In this document: positions 8,379 to 17,264 of the stretch, piece by piece | How the letters are laid out: each line of letters opens with the position of its first letter | Position numbering within the stretch: the first letter of the stretch is position 1 | Assembly (NCBI RefSeq): GCF_900604285.1 | Contig: NZ_UWNY01000001.1 | Coordinates: forward strand, 310,001 to 374,000 | Source: Varibaculum vaginae | GTDB taxonomy: Bacteria; Actinomycetota; Actinomycetes; Actinomycetales; Actinomycetaceae | Length of the DNA stretch: 64,000 nt | Direction: 5' to 3' | Notes under the pieces: generated by a model | Told to the model about the DNA's origin: nothing | Database searches by the model: none | What the model saw: the letters and a program-made list of their open reading frames with translations, nothing else | Made by a program: the position numbers and the translations under genes

Positions 8379-8611
8379 AGGAAAATTGTTAAAATATCAG
8401 GGAAATCTAAACAGTGTATTGGTATTACCTAAATCAGTAATCACATCATTGTGGATGAGATCCTAGAAAAGAGTAGTTCATAACAATGTTGGGAATGGGC
8501 TAGAAATAGCACTTCTAACTGGGTTATTCTGAAATGCGACCTTCGGGTCGAATGCATATACCCTCCTGCCACGGAAGGACCGTGGCCGTTAGACCAAAGG
8601 AGGTGGGTTAA
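8379..8611 (+). promoter_or_regulatory. Structured leader of the rpsF operon (candidate S6:S18 autoregulatory element)
   Basis: The 5' leader of rpsF-ssb-rpsR-rplI folds strongly. A UUCG-capped hairpin (CGACC-TTCG-GGTCG, 8537-8550) is followed by an outer helix pairing CCTCCT (8562-8567) with AGGAGG (8598-8603), the rpsF ribosome site. Inside that helix sits a second hairpin (GCCACGG-AAGGA-CCGTGGC, 8568-8586). The ribosome site is thus sequestered. Known rpsF leaders in many bacteria bind the S6:S18 complex and repress the operon; this geometry fits such a switch, but membership of that RNA family is inferred. The first 150 bp show nothing else I recognise. Confidence 0.55.
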
Positions 8612-8896
8612 ATGCGTAAATACGAGATGATGGTGATCCTGAATCCCGAAATTGATGAACGCACAGTAGCCCCGGCGTTAGAAAAGCTACTCAATGTAGT
8701 TTCTGCTAACGGGGGAAGCGTGGATGCGACCGATATTTGGGGCAAGCGTCGCCTTGCATATCAGATTGAAAAATATTCTGAGGGGATCTATGCGGTTATA
8801 GATATGACCACTACTCCGCAGATTGCTGAAGAACTAACTCGGCAACTATCGCTAAACGAAACAGTTTTGCGTACCAAGTTGCTGCGTCGTGATTAA
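8612..8896 (+). CDS. rpsF: 30S ribosomal protein S6
   Basis: S6 of the small ribosomal subunit, which pairs with S18 on the platform. The 94-residue protein starts [16 protein letters not shown] and carries [18 protein letters not shown], both classic S6 segments. It has a consensus ribosome site (AAAGGAGG) that can be masked by an upstream CCTCCT. First gene of the four-gene operon rpsF-ssb-rpsR-rplI. Confidence 0.97.
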   Translation: MRKYEMMVILNPEIDERTVAPALEKLLNVVSANGGSVDATDIWGKRRLAYQIEKYSEGIYAVIDMTTTPQIAEELTRQLSLNETVLRTKLLRRD

Positions 8897-8916
8897 GTTC
8901 GCGGAGAGGAACAAGA

Positions 8917-9492
8917 ATGGCTGGAGACACCCTAATAACGGTTGTTGGGAATCTGACTGCAGATCCCGAATTGCGCTATACCGCGCAGTCGGTGCCAGTG
9001 GCCTCGTTTACCGTGGCCTCCACTCCCAGAACCTATAACCGCGCATCCGGACAGTGGGAAGATGGTACCGCCATGTTCCTACGTTGTTCTGCCTGGCGGG
9101 AAATGGCTGAAAATATCGCCGAATCGTTAACCAAAGGAATGCGAGTGATTGTTCGCGGTCGCTTGCAACAACGTAATTGGGAGCGGGACGGACAAACTCG
9201 TTCATCGTTAGAGATTCAGGTTGATGAAATTGGCCCCTCTTTGCGCTATGCGCAGGCCCAAGTCACTCGGATTCCGCGTGCGGGAGCAAACGGATTTAAC
9301 CAGGGTGGACAGGGCGGATTCTCCGCGGGCGCTCCAGCTGGCAATTTCAATCAAGGTGCAGGATTTAACCAAGATAACGCTGTAAACCTGGGAACAGGTT
9401 CGATGAGTGTGGCGCAACCAGACTCGGATGATAATCCTTGGGCAGCTCCTGTCACCAGTGATAACGACGACAATAATGCACCGCCGTTTTAA
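8917..9492 (+). CDS. ssb: Single-stranded DNA-binding protein
   Basis: Binds single-stranded DNA in replication, recombination and repair. The N-terminal OB fold covers about residues 1-110 ([16 protein letters not shown] at the start). It is followed by a Gly/Asn/Gln/Phe-rich flexible linker and the acidic tip DDNNAPPF, the conserved tail that recruits partner proteins. Total 191 residues, normal for actinobacterial SSB. It lies between rpsF and rpsR, the standard place. Confidence 0.96.
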   Translation: MAGDTLITVVGNLTADPELRYTAQSVPVASFTVASTPRTYNRASGQWEDGTAMFLRCSAWREMAENIAESLTKGMRVIVRGRLQQRNWERDGQTRSSLEIQVDEIGPSLRYAQAQVTRIPRAGANGFNQGGQGGFSAGAPAGNFNQGAGFNQDNAVNLGTGSMSVAQPDSDDNPWAAPVTSDNDDNNAPPF

Positions 9493-9537
9493 AATTTCAG
9501 GATAAGACCCCTAGGGTCACACCATTAAGGAGTAAAT

Positions 9538-9780
9538 ATGGCGAAGAAAGTTCTTCGCGCGAAGCCAATAAAGAAAAAGGCTAATCCGCTACGGAATATG
9601 CCGGTTGAAAAAATCGACTATAAAGACACCCCATTTTTGCGGAAGTTTATTTCCGATCGCGGAAAGATTCGTTCGCGCCGGGTTACCGGAGTTAGCGTAC
9701 AGCAACAGCGCGCCATCGCTAAAGCAGTTAAGAACGCCCGCGAAATGGCGTTGCTTCCTTACACAAGTTCTGGTCGCTGA
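9538..9780 (+). CDS. rpsR: 30S ribosomal protein S18
   Basis: S18 partners with S6 in the 30S platform. The 80-residue protein has the family core ([19 protein letters not shown], then [20 protein letters not shown], ending [10 protein letters not shown]). It has no cysteines, so it is a zinc-independent type. Preceded by AAGGAG; 45 bp after ssb. Confidence 0.96.
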   Translation: MAKKVLRAKPIKKKANPLRNMPVEKIDYKDTPFLRKFISDRGKIRSRRVTGVSVQQQRAIAKAVKNAREMALLPYTSSGR

Positions 9781-9795
9781 TAGGAGGGTCTAGTC

Positions 9796-10257
9796 ATGGC
9801 AACAGCCAAAATTATTTTGAACATGGATGTACCGGGGCTGGGTTCCTCTGGTGACGTAGTAACCGTAGCTCGCGGCTATGCCCGCAACTACCTAGTACCG
9901 CGGAAAATGGCGCACCCTTGGAGTAAGGGAGCCCAAAAGCAGATCGACGAAATGATTCGTGCGCGTCGGCGCCGGGAAATCTCTAACGTAGAAGATGCTC
10001 GGGCAGTGCGGGACGCTATCGAAGCTCACGATACCGTGGTGGTTTCCAAGCGGGCTGGCCATTCCGGTCGCCTTTTTGGGGCAGTATCCACCCAGGATGT
10101 AGTGGCAGCGGTTAAAGAGCAGATCGGGCAGACCGTTGATCGACGCAAAGTCATTATCGAAAAGCCGATTAAAGCGGTTGGCAAGTATCAGATTCAAATT
10201 AATTTGCATGAAGATATTAGCGCCAAACTGTTTGTAAACGTTGAGGGTGGCAAGTAG
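9796..10257 (+). CDS. rplI: 50S ribosomal protein L9
   Basis: L9 of the large subunit: an N-terminal globular domain (KIILNMDVPGLGSSGDVV, then ARGYARNYLVPR), a central helix, and the C-terminal domain ending in LHEDISAKLFVNVEGGK. At 153 residues it is of standard length. A good ribosome site (AGGAGGG) precedes the ATG, and it sits 15 bp after rpsR. A strong terminator 35 bp beyond its stop ends the operon. Confidence 0.96.
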   Translation: MATAKIILNMDVPGLGSSGDVVTVARGYARNYLVPRKMAHPWSKGAQKQIDEMIRARRRREISNVEDARAVRDAIEAHDTVVVSKRAGHSGRLFGAVSTQDVVAAVKEQIGQTVDRRKVIIEKPIKAVGKYQIQINLHEDISAKLFVNVEGGK

Positions 10258-10291
10258 TAGCAAGCTATTTTATTAGCAGCTTTCAGCAGAT

Positions 10292-10330
10292 AAAAGTCGG
10301 ACGACCTTTATTTAGGTCGTCCGACTTTTT
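10292..10330. terminator. Strong bidirectional terminator after rplI
   Basis: AAAAGTCGGACGACC, loop TTTATTTA, GGTCGTCCGACTTTTT: a 15-bp stem with T-runs on both strands. It ends the rpsF-ssb-rpsR-rplI operon and can also stop the leftward MATE transcript coming from the right. Confidence 0.95.
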
Positions 10331-10412
10331 ATTCGTTAACAGGGGAAAACATTAGATAAAGCATAGGTGGCGTTAGCAAACTTCCTGGTTTAGATAAAAT
10401 AGTTAAGAGTGT

Positions 10413-11741
10413 TTATAACCAGGTGTCGGTACGGACGCGTAACCACAGTGATCCTGCCCGACCACCCATAAAGACGATTCCGTACATTGCCCAAATTCCT
10501 GCTAAAGCAAGGGCACCAGCCGGTAAAAGGTTCACCAATAAAATCGCGGGCAAGTAGATAAGAAAAACTGTTGCCATGGCTGCAGCTAAGTATTTACTAT
10601 CATCAGCACCAATCAAATAGCCATCGTAAATATAGGCGAGAGCAGCTAAAGGTTGTACTAGACCCACCACTATCAGGCCGGCAGTAGTAACCGAGAGAAC
10701 CTGAGAATCAGTGGTAAATAGTTGCGGGAAAACCGGAGCACTAGCCGCAAGTACAAGCCCAACTAGGGTTCCACATGCTAGTGCCCAACGGTTTAGCCGT
10801 CCAATGAGGATACGAATCTGTTGTTTGTCGCCCTCACCAAGAGCATTAGCAAGCAGAGCTTGGGCAGAGATTGCTAAGGCATCTAACCCGAAAGCCCCTA
10901 ACACCCAGAGGGTTTTAAGAATCTGATAGCCTGCTAAAGTATTTGCTCCAAAGCTAGCTGCCTGCCAAGTAGTTACCACGATGGAAGCTTGGAGGAAGAG
11001 AGAGCGGAAAACTAGGGGTATCCCGTGTAGACCCGACTTTAAAACCAGCTGCGGATGAGGGAAAGCGGATACTCCCTCCAAATTTAGTTTTTTCACTATT
11101 ACTATCCACAGCCAGATAGCCATGAAAAACTGACTAATCGCGGTACCTGCCCCTGCTCCAGCTACTCCTAAGGAACATCCGAAAATTAAAAATGCAGATA
11201 GTGGTACATTCAGGAATGCTCCGATAGTAGTAACTAGTAACGGAGTTCGGGTATCCAGGAGAGCACGTAAAACCCCGGTAGCAGCTAATACAGACAGCAT
11301 TGCAATTAATCCTGGGGCGGAAGCTACTAGATAGTGACGAGCAAATGTGGCAACCAGTGGTGGCGGAGCGAAGATGCTCACTATTTGAGGGGAAAAAATA
11401 ATTAAAATTACCGCGAGAACTGCCCCGAGGAGAGTTCCTAGCCACATGCCTTGAATTCCCAGTTGCAGCCCTTCAGCCCGGTTACCTGCCCCGACTGCCC
11501 GCCCGGTAACTGCGGTCGTGGTGTAAGCCAAGAATACGCAAATTCCCACGATTAAGGTTAATACCGTTGATCCGATAGCTAGACCGGCCAATTCTAAAGT
11601 TCCCAGGTGACCAACTAAGACCGAGTCAGCCATTGTTAGCAAAGGTTCGGCTATTAATGATCCCAAAGCAGGTAGTGCTAAAGAAAAAATCTGGCGATTC
11701 AGACTCTGTTTTTCCGGTTTATCCACGAATCCTCGCTCCAC
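10413..11741 (-). CDS. MATE family efflux transporter (DinF-like)
   Basis: Twelve-helix membrane antiporter of the MATE family, exporting drugs or metabolites with Na+ or H+. The N-terminal half shows FSLALPALGSLIAEPLLTM, then DSVLVGHLGTLELAGLA, typical of the DinF branch. The 442-residue length is normal. The start is taken at a GTG (11741); a second GTG five codons in (ahead of DKPEKQSL) has GAGCGAGG upstream and may be the true start. It stands alone on the minus strand, interrupting the rplI-dnaB neighbourhood. Substrate unknown. Confidence 0.88.
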   Translation of the reverse strand: MERGFVDKPEKQSLNRQIFSLALPALGSLIAEPLLTMADSVLVGHLGTLELAGLAIGSTVLTLIVGICVFLAYTTTAVTGRAVGAGNRAEGLQLGIQGMWLGTLLGAVLAVILIIFSPQIVSIFAPPPLVATFARHYLVASAPGLIAMLSVLAATGVLRALLDTRTPLLVTTIGAFLNVPLSAFLIFGCSLGVAGAGAGTAISQFFMAIWLWIVIVKKLNLEGVSAFPHPQLVLKSGLHGIPLVFRSLFLQASIVVTTWQAASFGANTLAGYQILKTLWVLGAFGLDALAISAQALLANALGEGDKQQIRILIGRLNRWALACGTLVGLVLAASAPVFPQLFTTDSQVLSVTTAGLIVVGLVQPLAALAYIYDGYLIGADDSKYLAAAMATVFLIYLPAILLVNLLPAGALALAGIWAMYGIVFMGGRAGSLWLRVRTDTWL

Positions 11742-11859
11742 TTGTTATGCACAGCCAAAGAAAAACTATGTAAGTAGTTTTCCAGTTTGTTAACCATTTA
11801 GAAACTTGCGGTGATCTATTACCCACAGTTCTCCTAAAATGTTCCACAGGTTATCAACA
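11719..11859. promoter_or_regulatory. Cluster of DnaA-box-like sequences upstream of dnaB
   Basis: The MATE-dnaB gap and the adjoining MATE start hold several 9-mers near the DnaA consensus on the plus strand: exact TTATGCACA at 11745-11753; one-mismatch TTATCCACG (11719-11727), TTACCCACA (11819-11827) and TTATCAACA (11851-11859); two-mismatch TGTTCCACA (11840-11848). The region is A/T-rich. It could be a DnaA-controlled dnaB promoter or an accessory DnaA-binding site. Confidence 0.5.
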
Positions 11860-11961
11860 GTATTTGCACTATTTAAAATCGGTTTTTAACAAGTTATTTC
11901 TACTTTTATCTCAGGTTTATGGCAGAATTAACCAGTTAACACACACGGCTAGGAGGTAACG

Positions 11962-13287
11962 ATGGCAGATTTTGATCGCACTCCTCCCCAAGATATCGCT
12001 GCTGAACAATCAGTTTTAGGAGCGATGATGCTCTCTAAAGATGCAATCGCCGACGTAACTATGACTATCAGAGGCGAGGACTACTACCGCCCAGTTCATC
12101 AAACTATTCACGAAGTAATCCTGGATTTATTTGGACGCGGCGAACCAGTGGATGCCGTCACTGTAGCTGGACAGTTAAAACGCAACGGAGATTTAGAACG
12201 AATTGGGGGTGCCCCCTACCTTCATGAGTTAATTTTCGGGGTACCCACCGCCGCGAACGCAGGATACTATGCTCGGATTGTGCGCGAGCGGGCGCAGCTA
12301 CGATCCCTAGTACAGGCAGGAACCCGAGTCGTGCAACTGGGTTATGCCGCCGATGGTGGGGACGTAGATGAACTAATTAACCAGGCACAAAGTGAAATCT
12401 ATGCCGTCAGTGAACGTGGTGATAGCGAAGACTATCGACCAATCACCGAATTCTTGGATAAAACTGTTCACGAACTGCAAGAACTCGAAAAAAATGGGGG
12501 GATGTCTTCGGGGGTTCCCACTGGTTTTTATCAGTTAGATAACCTTACTCATGGTCTTCATCCTGGTCAGCTGATAATTGTTGCTGCTCGCCCTGCCATG
12601 GGTAAATCCACTTTGGCCTTAGATTTTTGTCGCAATGCCGCCATCCATCACAAAATGACCTCGGTAATCTTTAGTTTGGAAATGGATGGTACTGAAATTT
12701 CTCGACGTATGATTTCTGCGGAATCAGGAGTGTCCATGTCGCGGCTCAGCGCCGGAGATTTAGAGGACGCGGACTGGACTAAAATAGCGCAGGTACTTTC
12801 CCGCTGTGATCAAGCTCCGCTCTATATTGATGATTCGCCGAATATGACCATGCCGGAGATACGCTCGAAATGTCGCCGATTAAAGCAGCAAAGTGATTTG
12901 AAACTGGTAGTAGTGGACTACTTACAGTTGATGAGTTCGGGAAAACGGGTAGAGTCCCGACAACAAGAAGTCGCCGAATTTTCCCGATCCCTTAAACTAT
13001 TGGCGAAAGAACTAGAAATCCCAGTAGTGGCAGTTGCGCAGCTAAACCGGGGACCTGAACAGCGAACCGAACACAAACCAATGCTCGCAGACCTCCGTGA
13101 ATCCGGCTCTTTGGAGCAGGATGCAGACGTGGTAATGCTGCTAAATCGTCCCGAGGTTTATAGTCAGGAAGATCGCCCCGGGGAGGCAGATATTATCGTG
13201 GCTAAGCATCGTAATGGGCCAACCGCAACTATTCCCCTAACTTTCCTTGGACGCTTGTCCAAATTTGGAAATCCGGCACGCGAATAG
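11962..13287 (+). CDS. dnaB: Replicative DNA helicase DnaB
   Basis: Hexameric 5'-3' helicase that unwinds the fork and recruits primase. The N-terminal domain starts DFDRTPPQDIAAEQSVLGAM; the RecA-like C-terminal domain has Walker A (ARPAMGKSTLALDF), Walker B (LVVVDYLQLMSS) and the arginine/sensor stretch near DLRESGSLEQDADVV. The 441 residues are continuous, so no intein is present, although inteins are frequent in DnaB. An AGGAGG ribosome site precedes the ATG by 6 nt. Confidence 0.97.
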   Translation: MADFDRTPPQDIAAEQSVLGAMMLSKDAIADVTMTIRGEDYYRPVHQTIHEVILDLFGRGEPVDAVTVAGQLKRNGDLERIGGAPYLHELIFGVPTAANAGYYARIVRERAQLRSLVQAGTRVVQLGYAADGGDVDELINQAQSEIYAVSERGDSEDYRPITEFLDKTVHELQELEKNGGMSSGVPTGFYQLDNLTHGLHPGQLIIVAARPAMGKSTLALDFCRNAAIHHKMTSVIFSLEMDGTEISRRMISAESGVSMSRLSAGDLEDADWTKIAQVLSRCDQAPLYIDDSPNMTMPEIRSKCRRLKQQSDLKLVVVDYLQLMSSGKRVESRQQEVAEFSRSLKLLAKELEIPVVAVAQLNRGPEQRTEHKPMLADLRESGSLEQDADVVMLLNRPEVYSQEDRPGEADIIVAKHRNGPTATIPLTFLGRLSKFGNPARE

Positions 13288-13325
13288 AGAGCACGAAGCC
13301 TTATACGGCTTACTCGCGTCCTCCT

Positions 13326-15887
13326 CTAGTGTCCTGGAAGAGGCAAGCTGGAATGCAAAGATTGTAACCATTTCGGAGCCCACCAATTAGCTTGTCCACA
13401 GATAGCCATAATCGCAGGTACTAGCCCCATGCGTACTAAAGTGGCATCAAGAGCAACCGCAACCGCCAATGTAAAGCCAATCTGTTTAATCGCTTGGATA
13501 CCTCCGGTGGTGAAACCCAAAAATACTACTAACAAAATTAGGGCGGCTGAGGTGATGGTAGAGGCCGAATGAGTTAACCCCTCGCGAACAGATCGTTTAT
13601 TATCATTGGTTTCGTCCCAGATTTCCTTAACTCGCGAAACTAAAAACATTTCATAATCCATTGACAACCCAAAACCGAAGCAAAATACAATCGCTACCAC
13701 ATAAGATTCCACTGCCCCGAGCGAAGTAAATCCGAGAAGTTTTTCCCCGTGACCATATTGGAAAACCCAAACCGCAATCCCCAGGGATGACATCAAAGAC
13801 ACCATATTTAACACCAGAGCTTGCAGGGGAAGCAGCAAAGCCCCGGTCATTAAGAAGAGCATAAAATAGGTGGTGAGGGCGACAGTAATGAACACGTAGG
13901 GGGCATAATGTGCCAAAGTGTCTTGAAAATCCGTTTGCAACGCTGCCTGACCGGTAACCCAGGTTTGGAAGGGGGCAGGTAAATTACGCACCTGCTGCAT
14001 TTCTTGTTTTACTTGGGCAGCAAAGGCATCTTTTTCGGTAGTGTAAACATCGACAGCAGCATATTGTTTGCCATTGATTTTTAGGTCTTCGGCGGGATGA
14101 ATTCGCTTTACGTGAGTAAGTGGTTTTATTTCCTTATCAGCCCACTCTTGTAGCTGGTGGGGAGTAGTTTTTGCTACCACCCGAATTTGAGGGTTGGCCG
14201 AGTCAGGGAAACGATCCCACATATCCCACAGTGCCCCTATTTGGGGGATAGATCGAGGCATAGATTCTACTGCGGAAGAACGCATTTCCATGTGGTACAA
14301 AGGAATCGACATTATCACTAGAATTGATGTGACTACTACTAGGACTGGCCAAGGACGGCGGGTTACAAAAGTAGAAACTTTGCGAAAAACTGGCGAAGGA
14401 TCGTCCTCGCTACGGTTAGTACGTAGGCGTAAGAGGTTACGACGCACCCAGTTTAGCGAGGTAGCAACGGAAGAGGGCGCAGCCAGGGTCGGTCCAAAAA
14501 GCATCATTAATGCTGGTAATAAGGTCATATTGGAGATCATGGCTAAAATAGTTACCCCTACGCCCCCGATTCCCATTAGCCGCAGTAGGGGTAGCGGGAA
14601 AATGCAAAGACCTAAAATCGCCATCGACACGATCAGCGCGGAAAAGAATACGGTAGCTCCCGCGGTATTCATGGTTTTATCTAAAGCCTGCAGATACGGC
14701 TTGCGGGCGATAAGCAGTTGAGCGCGATAATCTTTACGAGAGAGAATCTGCATTTGAGGATTATTTTCGCGGTGTGACGCTAATATAAGTTGAATGAAAC
14801 GAGGATAAAAAATAAAGGTATTTTCCTGGCCGTATATACCACGTTTATGCAGTTCAGATCGGTAACGGGATACGATTAATAGCCCGTAATCAATAGATAA
14901 TCCCAGTCCCAGAAAAGAAACAATATTTACCACGAACGACTCTACGGTAATCAGGTAGGTAAGTAATAAAATCAGTAGCAGGGTAATCCCAATGGCGGCT
15001 CCGGCACCGATTAGGGGCATTAGGGCGGCTAACATCCCGCCGAAAACTATTGCCATTATCAGCAGGGAAATCGGGATGGAAATTCCTTCTCCACGCAGCA
15101 TATCTGCTTTTACCTGCCCATTAGCTGCATCTTGCAAACCGATACTGTCTACCACATTTACTGTGGCGTCAACAGTGGAACCGGCAAAATAATCGGGGAC
15201 TTCACTTAAAACTGCGGCGACTTGGTTACGTGCAATCGGGTCAACCTGTTCATATCCGTCAGCAGCTAACTGCACATTAATCAGGAAAGTTTTATTATCC
15301 GTAGCAATCATCTGTTTTAGCTGACTGGACTGGATAGTGTCCCATAATGGGGGCAGGTGGGTTGCAAACTCTTTTTTTACCTCCTGTTCGGCGCGCTGCT
15401 GTGCCTTTTTTACTTGGTTTTGGTTCGCACCTTTAGCTTTCGCGATTTTTTCCGCCTGTTCTCTTCCTTCTTTTAAGGTCTGTTCTAAGGCATTATCAAT
15501 TGCTACTTGTGCCTTTTTCCCAGCGGGAAGTTGCGGGTCAAAAGCAATAAAAGGATCGGCTATTCCCTTAACTTTTTTTACTTTTAAGAGGTCAGCGTGC
15601 AAGGGGATTAGCATTTTAGCGATCTGGTTGGCGTTTTGTTCCAGGTCTTTGACCTTTACCACTGCAGTAACTGGATAGGTATCGCCGTGAGCTCGTTCGT
15701 AGATGTCTTTTCCCATTGCCGAGGGCGAGGCGGGACTCGCAGGTTGCGGGGTTATTAAGCGCTCGAATAAAGGTTTTCCTCCGAACCCGGAAAATACAGC
15801 CATTATAGAAATCGTGACTGTTAGCAACCAGATACTTACGGTGAAGCCAGGGTGTTTGCCCCACCAAAAGTGCTTCATCCGATTCAT
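13326..15887 (-). CDS. MMPL/RND family transporter
   Basis: Large proton-driven membrane transporter (853 residues) of the MMPL family, which in relatives exports lipids or drugs. The topology is the usual duplicated one: a helix near 15-35, a long extracytoplasmic loop (about 40-270) with a Lys/Ala/Gln coiled stretch, five helices, a second helix-loop-helix block, and five more helices. The paired signatures GLSIDYGLLIVSRYRSEL and GLSMDYEMFLVSRVKE in the two halves are typical MMPL elements. Convergent with dnaB (38 bp gap). Start at ATG 15887 with only a weak ribosome site; an ATG three codons in is possible. Substrate unknown. Confidence 0.88.
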   Translation of the reverse strand: MNRMKHFWWGKHPGFTVSIWLLTVTISIMAVFSGFGGKPLFERLITPQPASPASPSAMGKDIYERAHGDTYPVTAVVKVKDLEQNANQIAKMLIPLHADLLKVKKVKGIADPFIAFDPQLPAGKKAQVAIDNALEQTLKEGREQAEKIAKAKGANQNQVKKAQQRAEQEVKKEFATHLPPLWDTIQSSQLKQMIATDNKTFLINVQLAADGYEQVDPIARNQVAAVLSEVPDYFAGSTVDATVNVVDSIGLQDAANGQVKADMLRGEGISIPISLLIMAIVFGGMLAALMPLIGAGAAIGITLLLILLLTYLITVESFVVNIVSFLGLGLSIDYGLLIVSRYRSELHKRGIYGQENTFIFYPRFIQLILASHRENNPQMQILSRKDYRAQLLIARKPYLQALDKTMNTAGATVFFSALIVSMAILGLCIFPLPLLRLMGIGGVGVTILAMISNMTLLPALMMLFGPTLAAPSSVATSLNWVRRNLLRLRTNRSEDDPSPVFRKVSTFVTRRPWPVLVVVTSILVIMSIPLYHMEMRSSAVESMPRSIPQIGALWDMWDRFPDSANPQIRVVAKTTPHQLQEWADKEIKPLTHVKRIHPAEDLKINGKQYAAVDVYTTEKDAFAAQVKQEMQQVRNLPAPFQTWVTGQAALQTDFQDTLAHYAPYVFITVALTTYFMLFLMTGALLLPLQALVLNMVSLMSSLGIAVWVFQYGHGEKLLGFTSLGAVESYVVAIVFCFGFGLSMDYEMFLVSRVKEIWDETNDNKRSVREGLTHSASTITSAALILLVVFLGFTTGGIQAIKQIGFTLAVAVALDATLVRMGLVPAIMAICGQANWWAPKWLQSLHSSLPLPGH

Positions 15888-16080
15888 AACTTCAATTGTG
15901 CTGGTTTCTGGGCGTTAGTGCAGCGGAATCAGGAAGGGATTTGAAATAATATTTTTCCGTCAATAGCTCACCGAAGTAGTCATAGCGTTTTCCAAGGTTA
16001 TTGTAATTTTAAAAGACTTTTAACGGTAACGATTGCATCGGGAAAGCCTGGAAAATAGAAATATTCTGTACGAACTCCTC

Positions 16081-17256
16081 CTAGAAACCGGAATCTTCTA
16101 GCCATTCCGGAGATGGCATTACAAAGTTCTTTCCTGCCTGCTTTTTGAGTTGCGCTAGTAACTGGTCTGAGTCATGAGATAGTTTTTTTAAGCGAGCGGC
16201 AACTTGGTGGTTACCAGAACCTTTGTAGGTAACCTTCCAAGAGTTTTTTCGCATTTTTAAGGCCTTCTGATTGCAGTAAACCAGTAGATCCGCAGCCTTA
16301 TCTACAGAATAATTCTCTTGTTTTTGCTGCATAGCTTTAGTTATTGTCAAAGCTAAGTTGTATTTAACCTGGCAGCCGGCCAGCACTGCCTGAGGTTCAG
16401 TCATTTTCGTTTCCAGCAGGAAAGGAAGTTGTCGCGAGGAACGAGAAAGATAGGTATTGGCTTCCATCAGGTTATCGGTCTTTAAATAGCTGGTGCCTAA
16501 GTTATAGTTGACCAGCCAACGATCAGCTACCAGCTGGGAACCGGTTTGCTGTATCCGTAAAGTTTGTGCTTGGGTAACATTTCCTGCCCGGTCAGCGCGC
16601 ACCGCTTGCTGCTCTAAAAACCAGTTACGAGTTTGCAGCCCGGAAGCAGCTACTAGGGAGACCACCAGTAAAGTAACAGGAATAATCCACAAGCGGGAAC
16701 GTTTAGGTGATTTTATTACCAGGTCATGTCGGGTGTTTAGGGAACGTTGATGTGCCGATATGCGCATATCAATCTGGTAAAGCGCATCGTGAAAGCCAGA
16801 AACTTCATTTAACGGATAGCTGGCGGTAATCGCGTCGGGATGTAGCAGTCCCGAAATTAGGAAAGCCATTTGTGGCCAGTCTGTAGCCAGGAGCTGCTGT
16901 GAACGGTAGTTGACCCAACCTGCAGTCCGGTAATACTGTTTCGCCAGATTAACCAGAATTTTTCCCAGGACTACTTGTCGCGAGCAGGAATCTAAACTGT
17001 GGTAACGTCGATCAGCTTCTAGGGAAAGCAGATGCTGGCGATAAGCATTTAACAGCCGGAAGAGATTTTCTTGGCGGCGGGCACTGAAAGTAAAAATTGG
17101 GGAACGAGCGGCGCTTTGGTAAAAAACCAGTGTCCAGATAACTAGCAGCACCGCTACCACTATCATCGCGGCGGAGCCTGCCAGTGCCATTAAGGAATGC
17201 TCCATTAGCGGTTGGACAGGTAAGTTAGTTGATGAGTTTGGGTGCATAAGTCCCAT
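16081..17256 (-). CDS. Uncharacterised two-helix membrane protein with a TPR-like region
   Basis: I do not recognise a family. The 391-residue protein has an N-terminal membrane helix (about residues 25-46), a cytoplasmic helical region, a second helix (about 195-215, LWIIPVTLLVVSLVAASG) and a mostly helical C-terminal part. There, RAGNVTQAQTLRIQQTG and YNLGTSYLKTDNLMEANTYL look like degenerate tetratricopeptide repeats, recalling TPR proteins of MoxR/VWA operons; no such partners are nearby. It starts 8 bp after the stop of the gene at 17265-18530, so the two are almost surely cotranscribed. Confidence 0.6.
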   Translation of the reverse strand: MGLMHPNSSTNLPVQPLMEHSLMALAGSAAMIVVAVLLVIWTLVFYQSAARSPIFTFSARRQENLFRLLNAYRQHLLSLEADRRYHSLDSCSRQVVLGKILVNLAKQYYRTAGWVNYRSQQLLATDWPQMAFLISGLLHPDAITASYPLNEVSGFHDALYQIDMRISAHQRSLNTRHDLVIKSPKRSRLWIIPVTLLVVSLVAASGLQTRNWFLEQQAVRADRAGNVTQAQTLRIQQTGSQLVADRWLVNYNLGTSYLKTDNLMEANTYLSRSSRQLPFLLETKMTEPQAVLAGCQVKYNLALTITKAMQQKQENYSVDKAADLLVYCNQKALKMRKNSWKVTYKGSGNHQVAARLKKLSHDSDQLLAQLKKQAGKNFVMPSPEWLEDSGF

Positions 17257-17264
17257 CCTTGGCC

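Noticed and set aside
11962-13287. Intein in DnaB
   Set aside because: The protein is 441 residues with contiguous Walker A, Walker B and later motifs; there is no insertion.
14194-14721. A 175-codon plus-strand frame inside the MMPL gene
   Set aside because: It lies antisense to a well-conserved transporter and its product has no recognisable features; it is a shadow.
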